Source: JAQUCI01 sp034932685 (lineage in GTDB: Bacteria > Bacillota_I > Bacilli_A > Erysipelotrichales > Erysipelotrichaceae). Taken from it: a stretch of 61,967 bases of DNA. Of the stretch, positions 17,434 through 26,956 are shown in pieces. Under the pieces are notes generated by a model. It was not told where the DNA came from, made no database searches, and was given only the letters and a program-made list of their open reading frames with translations. The stretch spans positions 1 through 61,967 of the forward strand of contig JAYFOM010000002.1 in NCBI GenBank assembly GCA_034932685.1. Reading direction: 5' to 3'. A program made the translations under genes and the position numbers. Positions within the stretch are counted from its first letter, which is position 1. The number at the start of each line of letters is the position of its first letter.

Positions 17434-17811
17434 ATGCGTAAGATCAATCGTATTAAAAGAAATGAAGATTTCCAAAAACTTATCAGCTTAAGACAATATG
17501 TCTCAAATCCAACTTTTGTGATCTATTACCAAAAAGGAAAAACTGATGTCTTTCGTGGTGGTATTTCGGTTGGTAAGAAGTTAGGGAATGCAGTTAAACG
17601 CAACAAGATCAAGCGTCAAATGCGAATGATGTTAATAGAGTTAATTGATGTTAGTGTAGCTGTTGATTTAGTTATAATCGTTCGTAAACCATATTTAAGC
17701 AAAAAATTCGCAGAAAATAGAAAAGACTTGTTACAACTGTTGAAAAAAGTTAAAATAAGTGAGAACGGTATCTTAATCGAGAAGGAGATTTTAGATGAAA
17801 AGATTTATTAA
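17434..17811 (+). CDS. rnpA: Ribonuclease P protein component
   Basis: RnpA binds the RNase P RNA and helps it process tRNA 5' ends. The family RNR-type motif KRNKIKRQMR (residues 55-64) and the phenylalanine-rich front cleft (FQKL, FVIYY) are present. Length 125 is normal. The ATG at 17434 lies five bases after the terminator T run and lacks a free strong RBS. Its 3' end overlaps yidC by 17 bases, so translation is coupled. Confidence 0.95.
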   Translation: MRKINRIKRNEDFQKLISLRQYVSNPTFVIYYQKGKTDVFRGGISVGKKLGNAVKRNKIKRQMRMMLIELIDVSVAVDLVIIVRKPYLSKKFAENRKDLLQLLKKVKISENGILIEKEILDEKIY

Positions 17812-18682
17812 AAACAGGAAATACATACTGTTAGCAGTACTACTAATATTGCTTGCCGGTTGTACCAGAGTAATCGATTCTGAAGGCAAGGTTATTGCTG
17901 AAAAGATAATTTACACGACAACGACATTCGCTGATATGTTTTCCGAAAGCTGGTTTACAGCAATATTTGTTTATCCACTTGCTCAAGTCATTAATTTATT
18001 GACTCCATCGGTAGGCGTGGTTATGGCCATTGTTGTGTGTACAGTATTGGTTAATGTTATCACATTACCTATTACTGCTAAATCAACAGCTAGTTCCCAA
18101 AAAATGCAAATGATTCAACCTGAAATGGATAAAATCAACAAGAAGTATGAAGGCAAGACTGACGAACGTTCTCGTTTAATGCAGTCACAAGAAGTAACAG
18201 GTTTATACAAGAAGTATGATATAAATATTGTTTCAACCTTAGTTGGAACATTCATCACTTTCCCTATCATTATAGCAATGTGGCAAGCAGTTCAAAGATC
18301 ATATGCTGTAGCAACTGGAACTTTTATGGGTGTAGATCTTCAAGTATCTCCATTGGCAGGATTAAAATTAGGTGGAGCTGCAGTTTTGATCTATGTGATG
18401 TTTTATCTATTAATGGGTGTTTCCCAATATATTTCAATTAGTTTACCAAAATGGCTTGCTAAGAAAAAGAACAAAGAAGATCATAAGATTCGCTCATATG
18501 ATAAACCTGCAGCTAAAAAATCAACATCACCAGAAGTTATGACTTACTCAATGTTAGCACTGATCATGTTCATGGGCGCTACCTGGCCTACAGCTATGTC
18601 AGTTTATTGGTTGGTCAACTCAGCGGTAATGATCGTTAAAACACTGTTGGTACAAAAAGGCTTAAATAAAACGGGGCTTTAA
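17795..18682 (+). CDS. yidC: Membrane protein insertase YidC (lipoprotein form)
   Basis: YidC/OxaA inserts membrane proteins, alone or with SecYEG. A lipoprotein signal peptide with lipobox LLAGC (Cys23) is followed by five predicted membrane segments, the first full one at about residues 60-85. The conserved insertase region VNVITLPITAKSTASSQKMQ (about 85-105) contains the cytoplasmic hairpin. At 295 residues it fits the short Gram-positive form. It overlaps rnpA and is one base from jag: the usual rnpA-yidC-jag operon. Confidence 0.95.
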   Translation: MKRFIKNRKYILLAVLLILLAGCTRVIDSEGKVIAEKIIYTTTTFADMFSESWFTAIFVYPLAQVINLLTPSVGVVMAIVVCTVLVNVITLPITAKSTASSQKMQMIQPEMDKINKKYEGKTDERSRLMQSQEVTGLYKKYDINIVSTLVGTFITFPIIIAMWQAVQRSYAVATGTFMGVDLQVSPLAGLKLGGAAVLIYVMFYLLMGVSQYISISLPKWLAKKKNKEDHKIRSYDKPAAKKSTSPEVMTYSMLALIMFMGATWPTAMSVYWLVNSAVMIVKTLLVQKGLNKTGL

Positions 18683-18683
18683 A

Positions 18684-19298
18684 ATGGATAAGTTTAGCGC
18701 AAAAAACCTTGAAGAATTATTAGCTTTAGCAGCGACTGCCAAGAATGTTAGTGTTGCTGATTTGAGCTACTTTATTACCGAAGAGAAAAAAGGCTTTCTT
18801 GGGCTTGGTAACCAAATCACTGCTGAGGTATATTGTATGAATGATGTTCAGCAGTTCATCGCTGATTATCTAAAAACATTTTTCTTAGGCTTAAATATCA
18901 CTGCTGAGATTGATGTAGAAAGAGAAGATGATGCTTTCAAAGTAATGTTAAACGCTGAAAACAACGCTGTTATAATTGGGAAAAATGGCCAAACACTACA
19001 AGCAATAAACACAGTTGTCAAAGGGGCAACCAATTCAGCATTTAAACATCGTTTTAAAATATTGATCGATATCAATAATTATAAAACAGATCGCTATGAT
19101 AAAGTTAAAGCAGTCGCACATCGAGTAGCCAGTAGTGTACAGAAAACAAAGATTAGTGCTATCTTAGATCCAATACCTAATGATGAGCGTCGAATCATCC
19201 ATAACTATTTGAGTGAATTTAAAAATATTCGCACCGAAAGCGAGGGTGAAGGCAGAGATAGAAGAATTCGTATCATATATGATGAAAACAAGAAATAA
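18684..19298 (+). CDS. khpB: RNA-binding protein Jag / KhpB
   Basis: This cytosolic RNA-binding protein regulates cell elongation and division in Gram-positives and pairs with KhpA. Jag-N is at residues 1-50, a KH domain (VIIGKNGQTLQAINTVV, near 96-112) follows, and an R3H domain closes the protein (RRIIHNYL and RIRIIYDEN). At 204 residues it is complete. It ends at a clear terminator, closing the rpmH-rnpA-yidC-jag unit. mnmE, which often follows jag, is not here. Confidence 0.93.
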   Translation: MDKFSAKNLEELLALAATAKNVSVADLSYFITEEKKGFLGLGNQITAEVYCMNDVQQFIADYLKTFFLGLNITAEIDVEREDDAFKVMLNAENNAVIIGKNGQTLQAINTVVKGATNSAFKHRFKILIDINNYKTDRYDKVKAVAHRVASSVQKTKISAILDPIPNDERRIIHNYLSEFKNIRTESEGEGRDRRIRIIYDENKK

Positions 19299-19317
19299 CG
19301 AGCAATCGTTATTTTTT
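19294..19317 (+). terminator. Terminator after jag
   Basis: AATAACGA and TCGTTATT (19294-19301, 19306-19313) form an eight-base-pair stem with a GCAA tetraloop and a T-rich tail. It overlaps the jag stop codon. Confidence 0.85.
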
Positions 19318-19363
19318 ATTAAATAAGCAAGCAATAATGTATAATTATTCTAATGGAGGCAGT

Positions 19364-19933
19364 ATGAAATTAATAGTTGGACTGGGCAATCCTGGTAGAG
19401 AATATGAAAAAACAAGACACAATGTGGGATTTATGGTAATTGATGCGTTGCTTGATCATTTGGGGATAAAACTAGATCAACGCAAATTCAAGGCGCATTT
19501 TGTAAAAACTAAAATCGCAAATCATGATGTTATCATTGCCAAACCATTGACTTACATGAATCTATCAGGTCAAGCAATTGGTGAGCTAGCTCAGTATTTT
19601 AATATTGATAATCAAGATGTTTTAATCATATATGATGATTTTGATTTACCACTAGGCAAACTAAGGCTAAGAACAAAAGGTAATGGCGGAAGTCATAATG
19701 GTATGAAGAGTGTTATATCCCACTTAAATTCTTCTACCATCAATCGTTTAAGGATTGGTATTGATAAAAATCCGTTGATCCAACAAAAAGACTATGTGTT
19801 AGGTAAGTTTTCAAAAGAAGAGCGGGTAATATTGAAACAAACACTAACAAGATGTATTGAAGCGCTAATTGACTATCCTCAAATGAATTTTATTGATTTA
19901 ATGACTAAATATAATACAGGTAAAAATGAATAA
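19364..19933 (+). CDS. pth: Peptidyl-tRNA hydrolase
   Basis: Pth recycles peptidyl-tRNA released from ribosomes. The catalytic set is visible: Asn9 in GLGNPG, His19 in TRHNVGF, and Asp near 92 in YDDFDLPLG. The start is the ATG at 19364 with GGAGG six bases upstream; a frame extending to 19337 is not supported by an RBS or by the family N terminus. Length 189 is normal. It overlaps mfd by eight bases; pth-mfd is the Bacillus order (spoVC-mfd), but fin is absent. Confidence 0.96.
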   Translation: MKLIVGLGNPGREYEKTRHNVGFMVIDALLDHLGIKLDQRKFKAHFVKTKIANHDVIIAKPLTYMNLSGQAIGELAQYFNIDNQDVLIIYDDFDLPLGKLRLRTKGNGGSHNGMKSVISHLNSSTINRLRIGIDKNPLIQQKDYVLGKFSKEERVILKQTLTRCIEALIDYPQMNFIDLMTKYNTGKNE

Positions 19934-22900
19934 TCTAACCACATTAATATATGATAATCAAGGAGTAAAAGCTCTTGAAAACAACATAGAAGGATTGGCT
20001 TCTTTATCATTGATTGAAGAAGCACTTTTGTTATCTACGTATTTTAAGAAAAAGCGAAAAAATATATTAGTTGTAAAAAACAATGCTTTTAATGCGATTA
20101 AGTTGTATGACTACATTCAAAATATAATCAATGATGATCATGTTGTGCTATTCAATGTTGAAGAATCACTAAGAATAGAAGCTATTGCGGCTTCACCAGA
20201 AATGATAGCAGATAAAATTGATACGCTTCATCGGTTAGTAAGTGATGATGGATATATGGTGATCACAAACACAGCTGGTTTTCTTAAACATTTACCAGCG
20301 TATGATTATTTTAAAAAGAGTGTAGTTAGTATTAGTACAAATCAATCAATAACCATCAATGATCTGCAATCGCAGTTACTAAGAATTGGATATCAAGCGG
20401 TTGCTCGGGTTGATCAACCATTAACTTTCGCTCATCGAGGCGGAATTATTGATGTTTACTCTTTAAACTATGATGCACCTATAAGAATAGAGTTTTTTGA
20501 TACCGAAATAGAAAGTATTAGATTCTTTGATATATCATCACAACGAACGATTAAGGTAATTGATAATGTAGAGATTATTCCTGCAAGCGATATTCTGTTT
20601 AGCGATGAGCAGATAGCTATAATTGATAAAAGGGTAAAAGAACAACTATTAAAAGAAAAACAAATACTAAGCTATGATCAATTCTTGATATTAGAAACTA
20701 ATATAAACAAAGACTTAGATTATCTTAATAACCATTTTAAAGACAATTATCTTTATCGTTATTATTCTTATCTTGAAACTACAGCGTCAATTAGTGATTA
20801 TCTAAAAAATCCACATATCATCTTAAGCAGTATTCAAGAAATTAAAGTAAATAATCGTAATATTATTGAAGAAAATATCGCATACTTACAAGAGTTATAC
20901 AGTGAACAAAAAGCTTTGTTAAGATTTAAATTGTTTCACGAACAAAACGATGTTATTAAAAACCATCAAGTTTATGAGATTCAACAGTTTCCATCTATAA
21001 CCAATCAGATTAACTCAAAAATATACACGATCAATACTGCTAATCAAAATCTTGATTCGATGTTGAAGTCCATGATTAAACAAGCTACTAAACAAAGAGT
21101 ATTGATGTGTTTGGATGAAAACAAACTTAAAGATGTTATAAACAAGTTGATTGAACTAAATATTGAGTATCAAATGGTTGACGCTTTTGATAACTTAACA
21201 GCTAACATTTCAGTATGTCTTTATCCATTAGCTGAAGGCTTTGAACTTTATGATCAAGGGTTAATAGTATACAGTGGCAAAGAGTTATTTAGTGATAAGA
21301 TCAAGATTGGACGATATGTTAATAAGTTTAAGGAAGCTGAAGTATTAAGTAGTTATCTTGATCTGAAGATAGGTGATTATATCGTTCATAACTTATATGG
21401 TGTCGGTAAGTTTCTTGGTATAGTAACAAAGGAAATTGAACACAATCATAAAGACTTTTTAAATATTGTTTATCGTGGTGATGATATATTATTGGTGCCT
21501 CTTGAACAATTCCAACTAGTGCGTAAGTTTGTATCAAGAGATGGTGTAAATCCAAAGCTAAACAAACTTGGTACAGGTGAATGGAGTAAAACAAAAGCAC
21601 GCATAAAAGAAAATGTTAATGATATTGCTGAGCGTTTGATGGAATTATATGCGATGCGTGAAAACAAGATTGGCTATGCTTTTCAACCAGATAATGAAAT
21701 GCAGACAGCTTTTGAAGCCGAATTCGCATATGAATTAACACCTGATCAAAAGTTAGCAGTTGAAGAAATAAAAGCAGACATGATGGATAGTAAACCTATG
21801 GATCGCTTATTATGCGGTGATGTTGGTTTTGGCAAGACAGAAGTTGCTATTAGAGCAGCTTTTAAAGCGGTTTTAGAGCATAAGCAAGTAGCTTTTTTAT
21901 GTCCTACAACTATATTGTCACATCAACACTATGAAACATTCTGTGAGCGCTTTAAAAACTATCCGGTAAATATTGGATTATTAAATCGTTTTATTCTAGA
22001 AAGCAATCAAAAGAAGACACTGCATGATATTAAAACAGGGAAAATGGATATCTTGATTGGAACACATCGTATTCTGTCAAAAGATGTTAAATATGCTGAT
22101 CTAGGATTGTTGATAATAGATGAAGAACAACGATTTGGGGTTGAACATAAAGAAAAGATAAAAGAACTAAAACAAACGATTGATGTATTATCATTAAGCG
22201 CAACCCCAATACCACGAACTTTGCAAATGTCTTTAATCGGTATTAGATCATTGTCACAATTAAATACACCACCAAGTAATCGTTTACCAGTTTTAACATA
22301 TGTGATTGAAAGAAATCGTAGTATCATCAAGGAAATCATTCAAAGAGAATTAGTGCGTAATGGGCAAGTGTTTTACCTTTATAACAATGTTAAGGATATT
22401 TATGCAGTAGCTGCTAAACTTAGAGTTGATTTACCAGATGCGAAGATAGCGGTTGCTCATGGTCAAATGGCAAGACAAGAAATTGAAGAAGTAATGTATC
22501 GCTTTGTTAGTAATGAGTACAATGTTCTTATCTGTACAACAATAATTGAGACAGGAATAGATATCCCAAACGCTAATACGATGATCATTGATAATGCTGA
22601 TCGTTTTGGTTTATCACAGTTATATCAGATCAAAGGTCGCGTGGGAAGAAGTGATCGCTTAGCGTATGCTTATCTAATGTATGCGCCGCAACGTCAATTA
22701 ACCGAGATAGCACAAAAAAGATTACAATCAATTAAAGAGTTTACTGAACTAGGATCAGGATATAAGATCGCAATGCGCGATCTAACGATTCGAGGGGCTG
22801 GTGATTTATTAGGACCACAACAATCTGGTTTTATTGATACTGTGGGAATTGATATGTATATAGAGATGTTACAAGAAGCGATAGCTGAGAAAAAGGGATT

Positions 22901-23360
22901 AGTTATTGATAAACCAGAAGAACAAATAAGAACACCCTTAAGCATAGATGCTTATATACCAGAAAAATTTTCAACTACTGATTATGATAAACTTACCATT
23001 TATCAAAGAATAGATAAGATAAAAGCGTTAAAAGAATTAATAGATTTAGAAGATGAAGTTAGTGATATGTATGGTAAATTACCAACACCAGTACAATTGT
23101 TGTTTGAAAAAAAGCGACTTGAAATCTTATTGAAAGAAGCGCGGATAATGAAATTCAAAGAAACAAAACAAGGTGCAGAGATTGTTTTTACTGAAGACTA
23201 TTCTAAAAATATCAACGGTGTTAAACTCTTTGAAACAATAAGTAAGATAAGTAGTGATATTGAACTAAGATATCTAAAAGGATCGATAATAATAAAGTTT
23301 ACCAACAAAAAAGAGTGGTTAAACCAGGTATTGCAGGTATTAAGAAAGGATTTTAGTTGA
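19926..23360 (+). CDS. mfd: Transcription-repair coupling factor
   Basis: Mfd removes stalled RNA polymerase and recruits UvrA. The N-terminal UvrB-like region spans residues 1-460, the RNA-polymerase-interaction (CarD-like) domain about 475-560 (KIGDYIVHNLYGVGKFLGI), and the RecG-like translocase has Walker A GDVGFGKTE (631-639) and DEEQ box (about 732). The TRG motif and C-terminal autoinhibitory domain follow. At 1144 residues it is complete. It overlaps pth upstream and abuts rqcP downstream. Confidence 0.97.
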   Translation: MNNLTTLIYDNQGVKALENNIEGLASLSLIEEALLLSTYFKKKRKNILVVKNNAFNAIKLYDYIQNIINDDHVVLFNVEESLRIEAIAASPEMIADKIDTLHRLVSDDGYMVITNTAGFLKHLPAYDYFKKSVVSISTNQSITINDLQSQLLRIGYQAVARVDQPLTFAHRGGIIDVYSLNYDAPIRIEFFDTEIESIRFFDISSQRTIKVIDNVEIIPASDILFSDEQIAIIDKRVKEQLLKEKQILSYDQFLILETNINKDLDYLNNHFKDNYLYRYYSYLETTASISDYLKNPHIILSSIQEIKVNNRNIIEENIAYLQELYSEQKALLRFKLFHEQNDVIKNHQVYEIQQFPSITNQINSKIYTINTANQNLDSMLKSMIKQATKQRVLMCLDENKLKDVINKLIELNIEYQMVDAFDNLTANISVCLYPLAEGFELYDQGLIVYSGKELFSDKIKIGRYVNKFKEAEVLSSYLDLKIGDYIVHNLYGVGKFLGIVTKEIEHNHKDFLNIVYRGDDILLVPLEQFQLVRKFVSRDGVNPKLNKLGTGEWSKTKARIKENVNDIAERLMELYAMRENKIGYAFQPDNEMQTAFEAEFAYELTPDQKLAVEEIKADMMDSKPMDRLLCGDVGFGKTEVAIRAAFKAVLEHKQVAFLCPTTILSHQHYETFCERFKNYPVNIGLLNRFILESNQKKTLHDIKTGKMDILIGTHRILSKDVKYADLGLLIIDEEQRFGVEHKEKIKELKQTIDVLSLSATPIPRTLQMSLIGIRSLSQLNTPPSNRLPVLTYVIERNRSIIKEIIQRELVRNGQVFYLYNNVKDIYAVAAKLRVDLPDAKIAVAHGQMARQEIEEVMYRFVSNEYNVLICTTIIETGIDIPNANTMIIDNADRFGLSQLYQIKGRVGRSDRLAYAYLMYAPQRQLTEIAQKRLQSIKEFTELGSGYKIAMRDLTIRGAGDLLGPQQSGFIDTVGIDMYIEMLQEAIAEKKGLVIDKPEEQIRTPLSIDAYIPEKFSTTDYDKLTIYQRIDKIKALKELIDLEDEVSDMYGKLPTPVQLLFEKKRLEILLKEARIMKFKETKQGAEIVFTEDYSKNINGVKLFETISKISSDIELRYLKGSIIIKFTNKKEWLNQVLQVLRKDFS

Positions 23361-23361
23361 T

Positions 23362-23619
23362 ATGAGATTAGATAAATATCTAAAGGTTACCAGAATCTTA
23401 AAAAGAAGAGTAATAGGTAAAGAATTGGCAAAAAATCAAAGAATAATGATAAATGGTAAAGTTGCTAAACCATCAAGTGAGTTAAAGGTTAACGATGAAG
23501 TTGAAGTTGTTTTTGGCAAAAGACATTTGCTGGTAAAGGTTTTAAAGGTTCAATCGTATAGTAAAAAAGATGAAGCTGATATGATGTATGAAGTACTGAA
23601 TGAGTTTGTTGAAGAGTAG
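23362..23619 (+). CDS. rqcP: S4-domain ribosome quality control factor RqcP
   Basis: This 85-residue S4 protein (formerly YabO/HslR-like) works with RqcH in C-terminal alanine tailing on obstructed 50S subunits. The core MRLDKYLKVTRILKRRVIGKEL and the INGKVAKPSSELKVNDEVEV turn are typical. It starts one base after the mfd stop. Position between mfd and divIC matches Bacillus yabO, supporting RqcP over the heat-shock homologue Hsp15. Confidence 0.9.
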   Translation: MRLDKYLKVTRILKRRVIGKELAKNQRIMINGKVAKPSSELKVNDEVEVVFGKRHLLVKVLKVQSYSKKDEADMMYEVLNEFVEE

Positions 23620-23694
23620 TTTCATCTTTCAAATCTTGCATTTTTTAACTCAACAGTTATAATAAACTTACGTAAAGAATTAGGATGATGAACA

Positions 23695-23997
23695 ATGAGT
23701 AATGCAAAAACCAAGAAAAAAAGAAGAGCGCTTTCTACGTTGGTAAGCTTGTGCTTAATAGTAGGAGCTAGTTTTTTCTTGTATCAAGCTTTTCAAGAAA
23801 TTGTTAATACATATAATTTGACGAAAGAACTACAAACAGCCAAATCAATATTAGATGACATTAGTAACGAAAATAAGTATTTGAATGAACAAAAGACTAA
23901 ATTACTAGACCCTGAGTATGTTAAAAGCTATGCTAGGGGGACATATATGTTATCAAAAGAAGGAGAACAGATTTTCTATCTTCCTTCAAAGGATTAA
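23695..23997 (+). CDS. divIC: Septum formation initiator DivIC/FtsB family
   Basis: This small bitopic protein joins FtsL and DivIB in the divisome. A basic N-terminal tail (AKTKKKRRA) precedes one membrane helix (about residues 14-32) and an extracellular coiled coil (about 35-75, LTKELQTAKSILDDISNENKYL). The family C-terminal part with YARGTYMLSKEGEQIFYLPS is clear. Length 100 is normal. It lies in the rqcP-divIC order seen in Bacillus and ends at a terminator. Its presence implies a divisome with septal wall synthesis. Confidence 0.9.
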   Translation: MSNAKTKKKRRALSTLVSLCLIVGASFFLYQAFQEIVNTYNLTKELQTAKSILDDISNENKYLNEQKTKLLDPEYVKSYARGTYMLSKEGEQIFYLPSKD

Positions 23998-24013
23998 CTT
24001 TAGTAAATTAATC

Positions 24014-24040
24014 AAAGCTGATAGGATTATCAGCTTTTTT
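24014..24040 (+). terminator. Terminator after divIC
   Basis: AAAGCTGATA (24014-24023) pairs perfectly with TATCAGCTTT (24028-24037) around a GGAT loop, then a T run. Confidence 0.9.
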
Positions 24041-24072
24041 GAGTTAAAAGATTCATGAATTAGGAGATGTTT

Positions 24073-25218
24073 ATGCGAAAGAAACTAAAAATTAAAAGAG
24101 TGTTATTATTAATCGCGTTACTAAGCCTTTTTATTGTTGTGGGCAATATGTCGATTAAAGCATATAAGAATAGTTTATTAGTCGATGGCTATCATATGAT
24201 TGTTGATGGCGAAACCTGGTTTACTCTTAATGATAAAGAAACGATTGAAACGTTATTAACAGAGTATCAAGACACCTATAAAACAGTAATTGGAAGTAAC
24301 GCTGAGATAACAGGGGTTGGTTTTGTACAAGATGTACAGATAGTATTTGAAAGAGTAGATAAAGAAACACTTGATGATGTTGAATTAGCAAAAGAAATGA
24401 TATATGAAAATGATAAAGAAGCGTTGTATTATACAGTGGTTGCTGGTGATACATTGTGGGATATCGCTAAGAATTTATCGATCTCGTTTTTTCAGTTTGT
24501 TAATTTAAACAGTGATATCAATGTAGATCGAATTTGGCCAGGAGATCAATTATTACTTGAACCAAAAGACCCTAAGTTGGATGTTGTGATAGAGTTGAAA
24601 TCAACTGTGTTAGAGGCAATTCCCTATACTACTCATTATATTCAAGATAGTTCATTATTAGCTACCCAAAGACAAGTAATTACTGCTGGTGTTGAGGGTG
24701 AAAAGAATGTTACATACGCCATCAAATTATTAAATGGTTATGAAGATGAGACAATAGTACTTGATGAATTAATACTATCAAATCCGGTTGAAGCGGTGGT
24801 AAAGCGTGGAACCAAAAGAACATTATCAATTATTAGCAGTACTAATTATGGTGTTGTAAAAGGCAAAAGAACTAGTGGTTATGGCTATCGCACCGATCCA
24901 ATATCAGGAAAGCGTGTTTTTCATGATGGTTTAGATATAGCGGCTGAATATGGAGCTTCGGTATATGCTTATGCAAGTGGCACGGTAATTGAATCAGGCT
25001 GGCATGATATTCGTGGTAATTATGTTATCATCAGTCATGGTAATGGGCTTACAACTAGATATTTACACTTATCAAAACGTACGGTAAGTGTTGGTGATAA
25101 AGTTAGTGTTGGTGATGTGATTGGAAAGGTTGGATCAACGGGGTATAGCACTGGTAATCACTTACACTTCAGTGTTTTCCTTAATGGGAAATCACAAAAT
25201 CCTTATGATTATATCTAA
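24073..25218 (+). CDS. Cell-wall endopeptidase with LysM, G5 and M23 domains
   Basis: This exported protein probably cuts peptidoglycan cross-bridges. An N-terminal membrane anchor or uncleaved signal spans about residues 8-26. A LysM domain (VVAGDTLWDIAKN...WPGDQLLLE) is at about 120-165, a G5 domain at about 172-243, and a C-terminal M23 metallopeptidase at about 265-381. The zinc ligands are intact: His284 and Asp288 in HDGLDIA, and HLH at 363-365. The ATG at 24073 has AGGAG six bases upstream; the ATG at 24067 abuts the RBS. It is monocistronic, between two terminators. Its catalytic integrity argues for a walled organism. Confidence 0.9.
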   Translation: MRKKLKIKRVLLLIALLSLFIVVGNMSIKAYKNSLLVDGYHMIVDGETWFTLNDKETIETLLTEYQDTYKTVIGSNAEITGVGFVQDVQIVFERVDKETLDDVELAKEMIYENDKEALYYTVVAGDTLWDIAKNLSISFFQFVNLNSDINVDRIWPGDQLLLEPKDPKLDVVIELKSTVLEAIPYTTHYIQDSSLLATQRQVITAGVEGEKNVTYAIKLLNGYEDETIVLDELILSNPVEAVVKRGTKRTLSIISSTNYGVVKGKRTSGYGYRTDPISGKRVFHDGLDIAAEYGASVYAYASGTVIESGWHDIRGNYVIISHGNGLTTRYLHLSKRTVSVGDKVSVGDVIGKVGSTGYSTGNHLHFSVFLNGKSQNPYDYI

Positions 25219-25240
25219 AAAAGACCGCTTGGTCTTTTTT
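25217..25240 (+). terminator. Bidirectional-looking terminator after the M23 gene
   Basis: AAAAAAGACC and GGTCTTTTTT form a ten-base-pair stem around GCTT, with T run built into the stem. Confidence 0.9.
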
Positions 25241-25311
25241 CATAGAGTGTTTATTCTATACTAACATTGATAAAAATGATATATTAACATAGTCAGATAG
25301 GAGGTTTCTTG

Positions 25312-26883
25312 ATGAAGAAGAAACAAGTTGTATTAGTAGTAATGGATGGAATTGGGATCACTTCTAAAGATGACGGCAATGCGGTAATGCATGCTTATAA
25401 ACCCAATATTGATCGTTTATTGAAGGAATATCCTAATACGTTATTAAAAGCACATGGGACAGCGGTAGGTTTACCAACCGATGATGATATGGGGAATTCA
25501 GAAGTAGGACATAACGCTTTAGGATGTGGTCAGATTTATGCGCAAGGTGCGAAATTAGTAAATGAGTCAATTGCCAGTAAGGCGATATTTCAAACTGAAA
25601 CATGGCAAGAATTAACTGATTATTGTAAAGATTACACTATGCATTTTATTGGATTGTTATCCGATGGTAATGTTCATTCACATATCGATCATTTAATTAG
25701 CTTGATAACGCAGGCAAAAGCGGAGGGATTAAAGAAAGTTCGTATTCATGCCCTTCTTGATGGTCGCGATGTTCCTGAAACAAGTGCATTAATCTATATT
25801 GAAAAGCTTGAAACAGTACTAGCTTCTTTAAATGACAGCAAGTTTGATGCTAGAATTGCTAGCGGTGGTGGCAGAATGTATATCACAATGGATCGCTATG
25901 AAGCAGATTGGTCAATGGTAAAAAGAGGTTGGAACACTCACGTCCTTGGTAAAGGAAGAGCGTTTAGTAGTGCAAGCGAAGCGATATTAACATATCGTGA
26001 AGAACTAAAAGTTTCAGATCAGGATTTACCGGAATTTGTTGTTGTAGAAGATGGTAAGCCGGTTGGAACAATCAATGATGGTGATAGTGTTGTTTTATTT
26101 AACTTCCGTGGTGATAGAGCAATAGAGATCTCAAAGGCATTTGAAAACAATGATTTTGATAAGTTTGATCGTGTACGTAAACCAAAGGTTAAATATGCTG
26201 GCATGTTGCAATATGATGGTGACTTAAAGATACCAAATCTGTTCTTAGTGCAACCACCAAAGATCAAAAACACATTATCAGAGTATTTAGTTAATAAAGG
26301 CTTACGTCAATATGCGATCAGTGAAACTCAAAAATTCGGGCATGTCACATATTTCTGGAATGGTAATCGTACAGAAAAATTTGACAATGAATTAGAAACG
26401 TTTTTTGAGATCACTTCAGATATAATCCCGTTTGAGCAAAGACCATGGATGAAAGCAGCGGAAATCACTGATGAGATGATCAAAGCAATTAAATCAAACC
26501 AATATGATTTCTTAAGATGTAACTTTCCAAATGGTGATATGGTTGGACATACTGGCAATTATGCGGCTACATTGATTGGTGTTGAGACAGTAGATTTATG
26601 TTTAGGAAGAATAATCGAGGCATGCGATAAGACCGATAGTATTCTACTTGTTACAGCAGACCATGGTAACGCTGATGAAATGTATGAGAAACGCAAACAA
26701 CCAACTGATAAGATAAAACCAAAAACAAGTCACACTTTAAATCAAGTACCATTTATTGTGTATAACGCTGATGTTAAACTAAAACAAGCCGATATAGGAT
26801 TAGCCAATGTCGCAAACACAGTTGCAGAATTACTTGAACTTGAACCAGTAGCGCTTTGGGAAGATAGTATTATTGAAAAATAG
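25312..26883 (+). CDS. gpmI: 2,3-bisphosphoglycerate-independent phosphoglycerate mutase
   Basis: GpmI converts 3- to 2-phosphoglycerate in glycolysis using two metal ions, usually Mn2+. The alkaline-phosphatase fold is visible: metal Asp in VVMDGIG near the N terminus, nucleophile Ser63 in DMGNSEVGHNALG, GRDVPETSA, and the C-terminal DHGNADEM metal site. Length 523 is normal. The ATG at 25312 is preferred over the TTG three bases before, as AGGAGG lies seven bases upstream of it. It stands apart from the other glycolysis genes here. Confidence 0.95.
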   Translation: MKKKQVVLVVMDGIGITSKDDGNAVMHAYKPNIDRLLKEYPNTLLKAHGTAVGLPTDDDMGNSEVGHNALGCGQIYAQGAKLVNESIASKAIFQTETWQELTDYCKDYTMHFIGLLSDGNVHSHIDHLISLITQAKAEGLKKVRIHALLDGRDVPETSALIYIEKLETVLASLNDSKFDARIASGGGRMYITMDRYEADWSMVKRGWNTHVLGKGRAFSSASEAILTYREELKVSDQDLPEFVVVEDGKPVGTINDGDSVVLFNFRGDRAIEISKAFENNDFDKFDRVRKPKVKYAGMLQYDGDLKIPNLFLVQPPKIKNTLSEYLVNKGLRQYAISETQKFGHVTYFWNGNRTEKFDNELETFFEITSDIIPFEQRPWMKAAEITDEMIKAIKSNQYDFLRCNFPNGDMVGHTGNYAATLIGVETVDLCLGRIIEACDKTDSILLVTADHGNADEMYEKRKQPTDKIKPKTSHTLNQVPFIVYNADVKLKQADIGLANVANTVAELLELEPVALWEDSIIEK

Positions 26884-26900
26884 GGAGCAATCCCTTTTTT
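26882..26900 (+). terminator. Short terminator after gpmI
   Basis: AGGGA and TCCCT form a five-base-pair stem with a GCAA loop, followed by six T. The stem overlaps the gpmI stop codon. Confidence 0.7.
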
Positions 26901-26956
26901 ATTTTACTTGTTCAATATTGGTGTATAATCATTTTATAGGATTTGAGGTGAACTAT

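Noticed and set aside
20932..20947. TGTTTCACG within mfd as a possible parS
   Set aside because: Only the left half matches; the right half reads AACAAAACG, so it is not a palindrome and probably just coding sequence.
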